This document shows positions 16,191 through 24,411 of a stretch of DNA of 33,696 bases, in pieces. Positions within the stretch are counted from its first letter, which is position 1. Each line of letters begins with the position of its first letter. The stretch is taken from the NCBI GenBank assembly GCA_002747015.1, contig NVXI01000012.1, positions 1 through 33,696 of the forward strand, read 5' to 3'. The notes beneath the pieces are model-generated. The model worked only from the letters and a program-made list of their open reading frames with translations, was not told the origin of the DNA and searched no databases. The DNA is from Zetaproteobacteria bacterium (GTDB taxonomy: Bacteria; Pseudomonadota; Alphaproteobacteria; Micavibrionales; Micavibrionaceae). A program made the translations under genes and the position numbers.

Positions 16191-17201
16191 ATGGAAAGTA
16201 TTCTTCAATTTATTGCCGAAATTCATTCACATATTATGGATGTGGATCGTATTGCATATTTGGTTAGTGCAATTTGTTTAACCATGATTGCGGGCATGAT
16301 TACGGGACCGCTGGCAGGGAACGCAAATTCTTTTCTGTGGGGTGTGTGCGACGCACTGTTTGGTCGCTTTGGTGATCGTATGGATCGTGTAACACGGGCG
16401 CGCCCTGACCTCATGTTTCGTGGGTTTCTCTATACTGTGACTATTTTGTTTTTTGCGTTGTTCTTGGGGCACATATCTAGTTGGATAAATGCTTCTTTTA
16501 TAGAGGTTACTTTAGTGTCCTTATGTTTAACATCTGGGAGCGTGTGGTATATTATTATTAAGCTGTATTTTGCATTAGATCAGTATGGCAGTGTGGAGGG
16601 TGCATATTATGGTTTATCACGATCTAGTCGTGTTGATCTCAATGGTACCGATGACTATGGTATTACACGTACGGGCCTTACTTATGCGGCTGTAAGTTTT
16701 GATAAAGGGCTGATCGCGCCTAGTATTTGGTATTTAATTGGCGGACTGCCTGTTATGTTGGTTTATTCTGCTCTGTCTTTTACTGCATGGCGATATGGAA
16801 AATCTGGCTTTACAAAAGGATTTGGTGTCGTTCCGTTGGCTTTGGAAAAAATAATGGGATTTTTTCCTTCATTATTTGCGGGTTTTTTATTCTCTGCTGC
16901 TTCGGCGATCACACCCAGTGCAAAGCTACATCAGGCAGTTTTATCATGGTGGGGTAGGAAGGGGCGCGCACCTTATGAGCAAGGTGGTATTGTCTTAAGT
17001 GCGATTGCTTGGCCGCTTGATGTTAGTCTGGGTGGCCCTATACAAGATATATCAGGTAGTAATCTTAGGAATGTTTGGGTCGGTCCAGATGGAGCAACAG
17101 CCCAATTGAACCATAAGCATTTACAGCGCGGTATTTTTATCAATGTTATTGCGCATACGCTCTTTATATTGGCTCTACTCTTAGGCTACATATATGGATG
17201 A
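16191..17201 (+). CDS. CobD/CbiB-like polytopic membrane protein
   Basis: A 336-residue integral membrane protein. DDYGITRTGLTYAAVSFDKGLIAPSIWYLIGGLP matches the conserved core of CobD/CbiB (adenosylcobinamide-phosphate synthase), which attaches aminopropanol to cobyric acid. The next block, normally containing an ADSMIGHR-like motif, is here FTAWRYGKSG, so the Asp and the His usually conserved there are missing. Several hydrophobic segments follow and a Gly-rich end. No other cobalamin gene is in the window. I chose ATG 16191 because GAGGGGAG lies 10 nt upstream, and the 39 extra codons before it read as unrelated. Confidence 0.8.
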   Translation: MESILQFIAEIHSHIMDVDRIAYLVSAICLTMIAGMITGPLAGNANSFLWGVCDALFGRFGDRMDRVTRARPDLMFRGFLYTVTILFFALFLGHISSWINASFIEVTLVSLCLTSGSVWYIIIKLYFALDQYGSVEGAYYGLSRSSRVDLNGTDDYGITRTGLTYAAVSFDKGLIAPSIWYLIGGLPVMLVYSALSFTAWRYGKSGFTKGFGVVPLALEKIMGFFPSLFAGFLFSAASAITPSAKLHQAVLSWWGRKGRAPYEQGGIVLSAIAWPLDVSLGGPIQDISGSNLRNVWVGPDGATAQLNHKHLQRGIFINVIAHTLFILALLLGYIYG

Positions 17202-17245
17202 AAAATTCTTTAGAAAAAGTTTTTTTATTATTTATGTAGAAATGC

Positions 17246-17275
17246 TTGACTTTATATAGCGTCTTCGACTATTTT
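17246..17275 (+). promoter_or_regulatory. Candidate promoter of rpmB
   Basis: TTGACT (17246-17251) and TATTTT (17270-17275) are separated by 18 bp, about 48 nt before the rpmB ATG. It is the only strong -35-like element in the gap after the CobD-like gene. Confidence 0.55.
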
Positions 17276-17322
17276 TCCGCATCTGTCTTAGAGATTACAA
17301 GAATAATATAAGGAATTGGGCT

Positions 17323-17607
17323 ATGAGCCGTCGTTGCATGATTACAGGAAAAGGCGTGATGAGTGGAAATAACGTTTCCCACGCACTAAACAGAACGAAA
17401 CGTAAGTTTCTTCCAAATGTTCAGGATACTCGCCTATATAGCGAAGTATTAGATTGCTGGATCAAAGTGCGTGCGAGCGCAGCAGGTCTGCGTACTGTGG
17501 AGCATAAGGGTGGTTTTGATGCATTTTTGCAAAGCACTGCGCAAACAAAACTTGATCCGGTTCTTCGTCCGATTAAAGCGCAGGTCGAAAAGGCTGTAGC
17601 GGCTTAA
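17323..17607 (+). CDS. rpmB: 50S ribosomal protein L28
   Basis: A 94-residue protein with the L28 signature: SRRCMITGKGVMSGNNVSHA, NRTKRKFLPNVQ, and a basic interior, ending in an alphaproteobacterial C-terminal extension (LDPVLRPIKAQVEKAVAA). It is a structural part of the large subunit. A single-gene unit: promoter candidate 17246-17275, ATG with AAGGA 9 nt upstream, and a strong terminator at 17671-17697. Confidence 0.97.
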   Translation: MSRRCMITGKGVMSGNNVSHALNRTKRKFLPNVQDTRLYSEVLDCWIKVRASAAGLRTVEHKGGFDAFLQSTAQTKLDPVLRPIKAQVEKAVAA

Positions 17608-17670
17608 TTGCGATTCTTAATATGTTTTAGTCGTTTATTTCAACTTTTTCATACTACTAAGTAGAAAGAT

Positions 17671-17697
17671 AACCCGCTGTTACTGGCGGGTTTTTTT
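17671..17697 (+). terminator. Rho-independent terminator after rpmB
   Basis: A 7-bp stem AACCCGC / GCGGGTT with an 8-nt loop is followed by seven T in a row (17691-17697). It ends only 20 bp before the tgt ATG, so tgt needs a promoter inside or before the terminator or depends on read-through. Confidence 0.9.
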
Positions 17698-17716
17698 ATG
17701 TAGCGGGAATATTTTG

Positions 17717-18907
17717 ATGATTGATTACCCTGAATTTTCATTTGATATTAGGGCGCGTGATTCTAAATCACAGGCGCGTGTTGGCGCATTAAAAACGCCG
17801 CATGGCACAATTCAAACACCAAATTATATTTTTTGTGGTACGAAAGCCACTGTGAAGAATGTTTCTCCGTGTCAGCTGAAAGAGGCGAAAACGGATATTA
17901 TTCTCTCAAACACCTATCACCTAATGTTACAGCCTGGCGCAGACTTAATTGAAAAAATGGGTGGCTTGCATAAATTTATGAATTGGAATGGCCCTATGTT
18001 GACCGATAGTGGGGGGTTTCAAGTATTCTCTTTGGGTGAGGGAACAATGGCCAATGAAATAAAGGGTAAGAACAATAAGGGGCATAATAATAGGAATTTG
18101 GTTTCTATTTCTGAGGAAGGTTGTGTTTTTAAATCTTATGTTGATGGCAGAACTATTAAGTTAACGCCTGAATATTCAATGGAGATTCAGCGTAAATTAG
18201 GTGCGGATCTTTTAATGCAGTTTGATGAATGCACGCCATATCATGTGGATAAAGCTTATACCGCCCGCTCTATGGAGATGTCTATGCGTTGGGGCGATCG
18301 GTGCTTAGCGGAATTTAATCGTTATGATAATGGCGCTCAAGCGGTATATGGGATTGTGCAAGGTGGCGTTTATCAGGACTTAAGGAAGTTTTCTGCACAA
18401 TATACGAGTGATAGGCCATTTTTTGGTACAGCAATTGGCGGATGTTTGGGGGGCAGTGATGGGGAAATGTATGATGTCGCTTCTGTCTCGATGTCTAATG
18501 TTCACCCAGATCGACCAGTACATTTCCTTGGTATAGGTAAAATCAAGGATGTCTTCACTTTTGTTCGTTTGGGGGTGGATACCTTTGATTGTGTTATTCC
18601 AACCCGCTTAGCGCGTCATGGTAGCGCATTTGTGAAGGGGGAAAGTCGTGAGACAATCAATCTTAAAAATGCCCGTTACCGTGAGGACAAGAGCCCTTTG
18701 GATGAAAATATTGGTATACCTGCATCACAAGATTTTTCAAAGGCATACATACATCATTTACTAAAAGCGAATGAATTACTTGCCACACAAATTTTGGCGC
18801 AGCATAATATAGCGACAATGAATATGCTTATGCGGGAAGTGCGTATTGCTATAGCTGATTCGACCTTAGATTCTTTAGAAAAAGAATGGCTAGGAAATTT
18901 GAAATAA
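17717..18907 (+). CDS. tgt: Queuine/preQ1 tRNA-ribosyltransferase, variant lacking zinc cysteines
   Basis: A 396-residue TIM-barrel TGT that exchanges guanine 34 in GUN-anticodon tRNAs for a queuosine precursor. Catalytic residues are present: Asp97 in LTDSGGFQV and nucleophile Asp291 in DTFDCVIPTR; the FDEC pocket motif is kept. Two departures stand out. The zinc motif CxCxxC is replaced in register by IGIPAS (332-337) before the conserved SKAYIHH. The specificity loop reads IGGCLGG where E. coli has GGLAVG. There is also an insertion of about 15 residues after FSLGEGT rich in Asn/Lys. The ATG at 17717 has GGGA 9-10 nt upstream. Substrate (preQ1 or queuine) is uncertain. Confidence 0.93.
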   Translation: MIDYPEFSFDIRARDSKSQARVGALKTPHGTIQTPNYIFCGTKATVKNVSPCQLKEAKTDIILSNTYHLMLQPGADLIEKMGGLHKFMNWNGPMLTDSGGFQVFSLGEGTMANEIKGKNNKGHNNRNLVSISEEGCVFKSYVDGRTIKLTPEYSMEIQRKLGADLLMQFDECTPYHVDKAYTARSMEMSMRWGDRCLAEFNRYDNGAQAVYGIVQGGVYQDLRKFSAQYTSDRPFFGTAIGGCLGGSDGEMYDVASVSMSNVHPDRPVHFLGIGKIKDVFTFVRLGVDTFDCVIPTRLARHGSAFVKGESRETINLKNARYREDKSPLDENIGIPASQDFSKAYIHHLLKANELLATQILAQHNIATMNMLMREVRIAIADSTLDSLEKEWLGNLK

Positions 18908-18985
18908 AATGAAAATTTTTAAAGAGAATTAACGAATTAGTCGTATAATTGTTTTTTTTGTTCATACCCAGAGGACTTGACGGTC

Positions 18986-19903
18986 ATGACATTAAAGTAT
19001 AGCGGAACCGAACATTGGGCGAAACTCTTTCCAATTCTAGAGGATCATACAGCGTGGTACCATGTGTTGGTTCAATGCCTCTTTTACCCTGAGAGCATGG
19101 ATTTAATGCATAGGCTTAAAAAGCCGACATCGTTTGCTCAGTGGGTTGTTTATGCCAACCGCGAGAAGGATATCCAGCCGGAGATTGTTGAAAAGTTAAG
19201 TGCTGTGCATGCGGATATGTTCAAAATTGTTGATGTGCTTACCTATAATGTTAAAGAGACAAAGGCAAAGCCATCCCATAAGGAATTTGAGAAATTTTTA
19301 ACACATTACGAAGAGTTTTTATTTTACGTTCGTCGATTGGAGAAGGATTTACATCAGGAAGGGAGCGGTTATGATTCGCAAACAGGTCTGCGTAGTAAAA
19401 AGATGCTTTATGAGGATATTCAACGTGAATTGGAACGTTTGGAACGTCAAGGGAAAAGCTTTTGTATTGCATTCATGAAGCTTGATAATTTTGATCTTAT
19501 TCGTCATGATTCTCCTCATGATGAGCGAAGTGGTTATATTCGTTTAATTTCTGGCCTTATTAAGTTAAGCATACGATCTTTTGATGATGCCTATTATATG
19601 GGTGAGGATGAGTTTGTTTTGAGCTTGAAGCAAACGGATGTTTCAGGCGCTGTATCAGCACTTGAACGTTTGAGGCGTGAGTTGGAAATGCAAAAAGTTA
19701 TGCTTCAACTTGAAGATGGTGGTAAAGAAATACCACTTAGCATGTCTTGTTGTATTGCGGAGCCTGTTGGTGGTGACGATGTTCATGATCTTCTTAAAAA
19801 TTTACGTGCAGATTTGAAGAACACTAAGGATAAGAAGGCGGATACCGTTCTAGAATATCATGAGCTGAGTCCGTTGCAGCGTTATGTTCAGGGTGATGCC
19901 TGA
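18986..19903 (+). CDS. DgcZ-like protein: CZB-type domain plus GEDEF (GGDEF-family) domain
   Basis: A 305-residue cytosolic protein. Residues ~15-130 resemble the zinc-binding CZB domain of E. coli DgcZ: DHTAWYH (His21), FAQW (Trp53), VHADMF (His75). Of the four zinc ligands two are changed, the Cys position to Thr/Ser (TSFAQW) and the second His of HxxxH to Phe79. Residues ~140-290 form a GGDEF domain: DSQTGL, IAFMKLDNFD and MGEDEF at 206-210. The second Gly of GGDEF is Glu, so cyclase activity is uncertain. No EAL domain. Start ATG 18986 (GAGGA 10 nt upstream) is preferred over TTG 18977, which is too close to the SD. Adjacent to a histidine kinase gene. Confidence 0.8.
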   Translation: MTLKYSGTEHWAKLFPILEDHTAWYHVLVQCLFYPESMDLMHRLKKPTSFAQWVVYANREKDIQPEIVEKLSAVHADMFKIVDVLTYNVKETKAKPSHKEFEKFLTHYEEFLFYVRRLEKDLHQEGSGYDSQTGLRSKKMLYEDIQRELERLERQGKSFCIAFMKLDNFDLIRHDSPHDERSGYIRLISGLIKLSIRSFDDAYYMGEDEFVLSLKQTDVSGAVSALERLRRELEMQKVMLQLEDGGKEIPLSMSCCIAEPVGGDDVHDLLKNLRADLKNTKDKKADTVLEYHELSPLQRYVQGDA

Positions 19904-19961
19904 TTCTTTGTTCTTAGAAACCCTACTTATAGACATGTACTGATGAGTGTAAAGCGAGCAT

Positions 19962-21479
19962 ATGGTAGTCAGTGATACAAAATTTGACTTTGAAAGACTT
20001 TTTAACGCATCACCAATTCCAATGGTCGTTGTTATGGTCAATGATGGCGTGCCATCACATGTCCTGCAAATTAATACATTAGCTTTAGAGTATTTTCATT
20101 GTAAGAAGAGCGACGCCTTAGGTAAGCTAATTCATGATTTCATGGATGCGGATACTGCACGGCATTTTGAACAATCTTTTGAAGTTTGCCTTTCAAGAAA
20201 ACGTACCGTGATGATCCAATCATTGCCGACAATATCGGGGCGGTTGAAGGTTCATGGTTTCTGGGTTACGCCGGTTTTAGATGATAATGGTGATGTTATT
20301 TATCTTGAAATAATGGGGCAGCTGGATGGCCGTGATCAATCTATTTTGCAAAGAGAGCGGGATGACGCCATTTCTTTGCTTGCTTCAATTTTTGAAGTTA
20401 GCGAGGTTGGTATTATTGTCTCGGATGATAATGGTATTATCGTTAGAGTAAATGACAGTTTTACACGTACTTATGGCTGGGCTAAAGATGAGATTATTGG
20501 CGCAGAGTTTACGACTTTGGTTACGGAAGATGAAAAAGAGCGGACGCGGGTAAATCACAAGAAGTTCATTAGTATAGGGGTGCGTAGCACAGGTGAATCG
20601 AAAATTATTCGCAAGGATAGCGGGGTTGCTGATATTTTGTTTACATCAGCAACCTTAAAGCTTAGTCAGAATAGAAAATTTCTTGTTACGACAATGATGG
20701 ATATTACATTGCGCAAGCAAATGGAACAATCCTTGCGTTTTGCGAAGGATCAAGCCGATACTGCCAATCATGCTAAATCTACATTTCTCGCGAATATGAG
20801 TCATGAGCTTCGCACACCATTAAATGCGATTATTGGGTTCTCAGAGTTAATGAGGAATGAGACTTTTGGCCCTGTTGGAAATGAAAAATATAAGGAATAT
20901 ATGGGAGACATTCATATGAGTGCCGAGCATTTATTATCTATTATTAATGAAGTGTTGGATATGTCTAAGATTGAGGCAGGGCGCATTGAGTTGGTCGAGG
21001 ATGATTTTGATGTTCATGATATGATTGTATCTGTGTCACGTATGTTAGGAGCGCGAGTTTTTTCCAGTGATATTGAAATTGTAAGAGATATTAGTGACGA
21101 TGTTTTGATTGTTTATGCTGATTATAGGCTGATTAGACAGGTTGTTATCAATCTGATGTCAAATGCGATTAAATTTTCTTCTACAGGATCAAAAATTAAG
21201 GTTTCTACGGAAATCCTTGATAATGGTGATGTTCAAATCTCAATAGAGGATGAAGGGGTAGGGATTTCGGCAGGTAAGATTAATGTTGCCTTGGAGCCGT
21301 TTGGACAGATTAATGAAACACCTGATAAACGTGTTGTTGGGCTGCAAGGCACTGGTCTGGGCTTGCCTTTGGCAAGGGCAATGGTTGAATTGCACGGTGG
21401 TGTCTTTGAATTAAAGTCTGAGCTTGGCGTTGGTACGGTCGTGCGATTTACAATACCAGTTGTTAGGGTTAAATCCTGA
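19962..21479 (+). CDS. Cytosolic PAS-PAS sensor histidine kinase (PleC/DivJ-like)
   Basis: A 505-residue kinase with no membrane segment. Two PAS-like domains occupy about 5-115 and 130-245 (the second with EVGIIVSDDNGIIVRVND and TYGWAKDEIIG, PAC-like end). HisKA follows with SHELRTPLNAIIGFSEL and His281; FGPVGNEKYKEY and DMSKIEAGR are typical of PleC/DivJ-type alphaproteobacterial kinases. HATPase has NLMSNAIKFS, DEGVGIS and GTGLGLPLA. All key residues are there. No response regulator is adjacent, so its partner is elsewhere; DivK is a usual partner of this group. ATG 19962 has GCGAGC upstream, a weak site. Confidence 0.9.
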   Translation: MVVSDTKFDFERLFNASPIPMVVVMVNDGVPSHVLQINTLALEYFHCKKSDALGKLIHDFMDADTARHFEQSFEVCLSRKRTVMIQSLPTISGRLKVHGFWVTPVLDDNGDVIYLEIMGQLDGRDQSILQRERDDAISLLASIFEVSEVGIIVSDDNGIIVRVNDSFTRTYGWAKDEIIGAEFTTLVTEDEKERTRVNHKKFISIGVRSTGESKIIRKDSGVADILFTSATLKLSQNRKFLVTTMMDITLRKQMEQSLRFAKDQADTANHAKSTFLANMSHELRTPLNAIIGFSELMRNETFGPVGNEKYKEYMGDIHMSAEHLLSIINEVLDMSKIEAGRIELVEDDFDVHDMIVSVSRMLGARVFSSDIEIVRDISDDVLIVYADYRLIRQVVINLMSNAIKFSSTGSKIKVSTEILDNGDVQISIEDEGVGISAGKINVALEPFGQINETPDKRVVGLQGTGLGLPLARAMVELHGGVFELKSELGVGTVVRFTIPVVRVKS

Positions 21480-21507
21480 TTTTAAAACTAGCGTTTAACA
21501 AATTCTC

Positions 21508-21536
21508 TTGCGCCATTGTCTTCGGGCTTTTATGAT
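21508..21536 (+). promoter_or_regulatory. Candidate promoter of fur
   Basis: TTGCGC (21508-21513) and TATGAT (21531-21536) are 17 bp apart, about 35 nt before the fur ATG. The -35 matches the consensus only in part. Confidence 0.5.
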
Positions 21537-21571
21537 ACATATTCAGAATATTTGAATGGGAAAAATATCAT

Positions 21572-21979
21572 ATGTTAAATCTCGAACAACGTTGTGTAGA
21601 GGCAGGTTTGAAAATGACTGGCCAACGCCGAGTTATTTTGGCGGTTCTTGGAAAAGCTGAGGATCACCCTTCGGTTGAAAATGTGTATGAGCGTGCGAAG
21701 AAAATGGATACATCAATCAGTATTGCAACCGTGTATAGAACGTTGAATTTACTGGATGAGTTGGAATTGGTTGTTCGTCATGAATTTCAAGAAGGTTATT
21801 CTCGTTATGAGGTTAATTCGGAGCATCATCATCATCTTGTTGATCTTGAAACGGGACAAGTTATTGAATTTCAAAATGAAGAACTTGAAAAATTAAAAGA
21901 AAAAATAGCACACGATCTGGGTTATGAACTCATTGACCATCGTCTTGAGCTATATGGAAAAAAACTTAAAAGTGAGTAA
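21572..21979 (+). CDS. fur: Fur-family metalloregulator (alphaproteobacterial Fur/Mur type)
   Basis: A 135-residue regulator. Winged helix with RVILAVLGKAEDHPS and SIATVYRTLNLLDE (recognition helix), then EVNSEHHHHLVDLETGQVIEF with the regulatory metal histidines. The CxxC structural zinc pair of classic Fur is replaced by DLET, as in rhizobial Mur and other alphaproteobacterial Fur proteins. It represses iron or manganese uptake genes; the metal cannot be decided from sequence. It heads a run of small genes up to prfC. The Irr subfamily, with its own heme motif, is a less likely alternative. Confidence 0.9.
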   Translation: MLNLEQRCVEAGLKMTGQRRVILAVLGKAEDHPSVENVYERAKKMDTSISIATVYRTLNLLDELELVVRHEFQEGYSRYEVNSEHHHHLVDLETGQVIEFQNEELEKLKEKIAHDLGYELIDHRLELYGKKLKSE

Positions 21980-21985
21980 AAATAT

Positions 21986-22210
21986 ATGTCTTGTCATATA
22001 CCAGTACAAAAAGATGTCAAAAAGGCATCAGAGTGTAAGTGTTATGGTGCCGTTATGCGTGCATATGGTGGTCTTGTTGATGCAGGAGAGCCAGATACTA
22101 TTGCTTTAGAGGCGGCCATTATTATTTATGGATATCATCATCCTGAGGATTCTCCTCTTACGCAGACGCTAACTGTTGAACATTGGGTTAACGCACAGAG
22201 CCTTCATTAA
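21986..22210 (+). CDS. Hypothetical small protein downstream of fur
   Basis: A 74-residue soluble protein, unrecognised by name. The centre reads IALEAAIIIYGYHHPE, which resembles short alphaproteobacterial proteins of unknown function that carry an HHPE motif, and the end has VEHWV. The N-terminus has Cys in MSCHIP and ECKCYG. It starts six bases after fur and ends just before the DUF1491 gene, so it is co-transcribed. A metal link is suggested by the Cys/His content and position only. Confidence 0.65.
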   Translation: MSCHIPVQKDVKKASECKCYGAVMRAYGGLVDAGEPDTIALEAAIIIYGYHHPEDSPLTQTLTVEHWVNAQSLH

Positions 22211-22212
22211 TT

Positions 22213-22560
22213 ATGTATGAAGAGGAAGCACGCTTGGCTGTTCATTTATGGATAGATGCACAGTTAAAACCGCTGAATAATCGTGGTGTATTTTATTATA
22301 TCCAGCAACGTGGTGAGAGAAATACAGGCACGATCCTTCTTAAGGTGAATGGACTCTCGGGTGAGTGTCATCTTCTAACGCAGCAACGCGATCTGGACGG
22401 TAAATTGGGATGGGTAAATGCACTTCGAAAAGAACTGGTTGAAGAATCTGATGCAGATCAGTATATTCAGCGCGCAATCTCTCGTGATCCTGATTTATGG
22501 GTGATTGAAATAGAAGATCGCAAGATGGTTAATCCATTTGAAGGCGATCTTTTGCAATAG
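22213..22560 (+). CDS. DUF1491 family protein
   Basis: A 115-residue protein matching DUF1491: start EEARLAVHLWIDAQLKPL, VFYYIQQRGERNTGTILLKVN, then W-NALRKE and the signature DADQYIQRAISRDPDLWVIEIEDR. The family is nearly restricted to alphaproteobacteria and has no known function. ATG 22213 lies two bases after the stop of the previous gene. Good family match, normal length. Confidence 0.88.
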   Translation: MYEEEARLAVHLWIDAQLKPLNNRGVFYYIQQRGERNTGTILLKVNGLSGECHLLTQQRDLDGKLGWVNALRKELVEESDADQYIQRAISRDPDLWVIEIEDRKMVNPFEGDLLQ

Positions 22561-22582
22561 ATAATAATAGAAAGAATTTAAA

Positions 22583-22711
22583 ATGAAGAATATTTTTAGA
22601 TTAATGATTTTACTAATTGCTGGTGTGGCTCTCAATGCATGCTCGAGTACTCTTGATGGTGCAGGTCGTGATATTTCCAAAGTTGGTGATAAAATTCAAC
22701 AAACTTTCTAA
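22583..22711 (+). CDS. Entericidin-like small lipoprotein
   Basis: A 42-residue protein: basic start MKNIFR, hydrophobic 7-17, lipobox ALNAC with lipidation at Cys20, then the short mature peptide CSSTLDGAGRDISKVGDKIQ. This resembles the EcnA/EcnB entericidin family (C-T-GaGkDi--aGd-I). In the family these are stress-related outer-membrane-directed lipoproteins with toxin/antidote roles claimed in E. coli. AAAGAA lies 8 nt upstream of ATG. It is single here, not a pair. Confidence 0.85.
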   Translation: MKNIFRLMILLIAGVALNACSSTLDGAGRDISKVGDKIQQTF

Positions 22712-22756
22712 GTTTATTATTTGCGCCAATCGCTTTGTAGTCAGGGTTGCACTATT

Positions 22757-24334
22757 ATGTCTACTTTATCAGAAATCATAAAAAGTCGTAGAACGTTCGC
22801 TATTATTTCGCACCCCGATGCGGGTAAAACGACATTGACTGAAAAGCTGCTGTTATTTGGTGGTGCTATCCAAATGGCAGGTATGGTGAAAGCAAAGGGT
22901 GATCGGCGACGGGCGCGTTCAGACTGGATGAAGGTTGAACAAGAGCGTGGCATTTCCGTTACGTCTTCTGTAATGACCTTTGTGAATAAAGGTATAACTT
23001 ATAACTTGCTGGATACACCAGGGCATGAGGATTTCTCGGAGGACACATATCGTACGTTAACCGCTGTTGATAGTGCGGTTATGGTTCTTGATTGTGCAAA
23101 GGGGATTGAAAAGCAAACTTTGAAGTTGTTCGAGGTTTGTCGTTTGCGCGATATTCCGATTATTACATTCATTAATAAAATGGATAGGGACGGGCAAGAT
23201 CCTTTTGATCTTTTAGATGAGATTGAGAGTAAGCTTGCGCTGGAAGTTGTTCCGGCAACGTGGCCAATTGGTATGGGGCGCGACTTTAAGGGATGTTATA
23301 ATCTTTTAGAGGACAAGCTGGTCTTATTTGAGCGTAGTAAGGGCGAAGCGTTAAGCGAAGAAATTGAATGTAGCGGCTTAGATGATCCCAAATTAGATGA
23401 ATTATTGCCGCCGGAGGTTGTTGTAACTCTACGTGAAGAAGTAGAGATGATCCGTGGGGTTTTTCCTGAGTTCGATATTGAACGGTTTTTAAAGGGCGGA
23501 ATGACACCAGTTTTTTTTGGTAGTGCCGTTAATAATTTTGGTGTTCGTGAATTGTTGGATGGTTTGGCACGATTTGCGCCTTCACCATGTTCTCAGTCAA
23601 CTAAAAGCAGGGAAATAATACCAGATGAGCCAAAGGTTACAGCCTTTGTGTTTAAAATTCAGGCGAATATGGATCCTAAGCATCGTGATCGCATTGCATT
23701 TACACGTATATGTTCCGGAAAGTTCCGGAAAGGTATGAAATTAAAGCATATACGTTCTGGCAAAATGTTGACGATGCATTCACCGCAATTATTTCTTGCG
23801 CAGGACCGTGAAGTTGCAGAAGAAGCCTATGCAGGGGATATTATTGGTTTACCAAATTATGGTGGATTGCGCATTGGGGATGCTTTGACCGAGGGGGAGG
23901 AGCTTGTCTTTACCGGAATACCAAGTTTTGCACCTGAATATATGCAACGTGCCCGTGCCGAAGACCCACTAAAAGCGAAACATTTGGGCAAAGCTTTAGA
24001 ACAATTGGCAGAAGAGGGCGCGGCACGTGTGTTTAAGCCTTATAGTGATCCTGATTGGATTGTTGGGGTCGTTGGCCCATTGCAATTTGAGGTGCTGCGT
24101 GATCGTATCCGTAGTGAATATGGGATTCCTGTTAAGTTTGAGGCGACGAGTTTATATACAGCGCGTTGGATTTCGTGTGACAATACTTCGGATTTAAAGA
24201 AATTTATTGATGCAAACCAAACTGCCATTGCTAAAGACCATGATGGGGATCCAGTTTTTCTGGCTCGGAATGCATGGCATTTGAGTGATGCAGAGGACAA
24301 GTTCAAAAATATTAAATTTGCGGCAACTAAATAG
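22757..24334 (+). CDS. prfC: Peptide chain release factor 3
   Basis: A 525-residue translational GTPase of RF3 length. G1 is HPDAGKTT, the switch I/G2 region ERGISVTSSVMTF, G3 DTPGHEDF and G4 NKMDRDG. The RF3-specific SDWMKVEQERG, EEAYAGDIIGLPN and the C-terminal FEATSLYTARW are present. It recycles RF1/RF2 from the ribosome after peptide release. ATG 22757 (MSTLSEIIKSRRTFAI) is chosen because the 12 codons upstream read as non-family; SD is weak (AGGGT). prfC is patchy in alphaproteobacteria, so presence is informative. Confidence 0.95.
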   Translation: MSTLSEIIKSRRTFAIISHPDAGKTTLTEKLLLFGGAIQMAGMVKAKGDRRRARSDWMKVEQERGISVTSSVMTFVNKGITYNLLDTPGHEDFSEDTYRTLTAVDSAVMVLDCAKGIEKQTLKLFEVCRLRDIPIITFINKMDRDGQDPFDLLDEIESKLALEVVPATWPIGMGRDFKGCYNLLEDKLVLFERSKGEALSEEIECSGLDDPKLDELLPPEVVVTLREEVEMIRGVFPEFDIERFLKGGMTPVFFGSAVNNFGVRELLDGLARFAPSPCSQSTKSREIIPDEPKVTAFVFKIQANMDPKHRDRIAFTRICSGKFRKGMKLKHIRSGKMLTMHSPQLFLAQDREVAEEAYAGDIIGLPNYGGLRIGDALTEGEELVFTGIPSFAPEYMQRARAEDPLKAKHLGKALEQLAEEGAARVFKPYSDPDWIVGVVGPLQFEVLRDRIRSEYGIPVKFEATSLYTARWISCDNTSDLKKFIDANQTAIAKDHDGDPVFLARNAWHLSDAEDKFKNIKFAATK

Positions 24335-24373
24335 CTTATTATTAAAAATTCCACTTGAATTATGTTTGATAAA

Positions 24374-24404
24374 GTGACAAAAAGGACAAAATTAGTCCTA
24401 TATG
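24374..24404 (+). promoter_or_regulatory. SUF operon promoter with an IscR-like inverted repeat
   Basis: AGGAC (24383-24387) and GTCCT (24395-24399) form an inverted repeat with a 7-bp AT spacer. The core GGAC-AAAATTA-GTCC matches the style of type-1 IscR sites (GACTAwwwTAGTC). It sits between a -35-like GTGACA (24374-24379) and a -10-like TATATG (24399-24404), so binding would block RNA polymerase. The Rrf2 regulator encoded next is the likely binder. Confidence 0.6.
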
Positions 24405-24411
24405 GTGTGCT

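Noticed and set aside
19962..21479. Direct pairing of the PAS kinase with the GEDEF protein as a two-component system
   Set aside because: The GEDEF protein has no receiver domain, so adjacency alone does not support phosphotransfer.
22721..22756. Upstream start of prfC
   Set aside because: The family begins at about MSTLSEIIKSRRTF; the extension has no homology.
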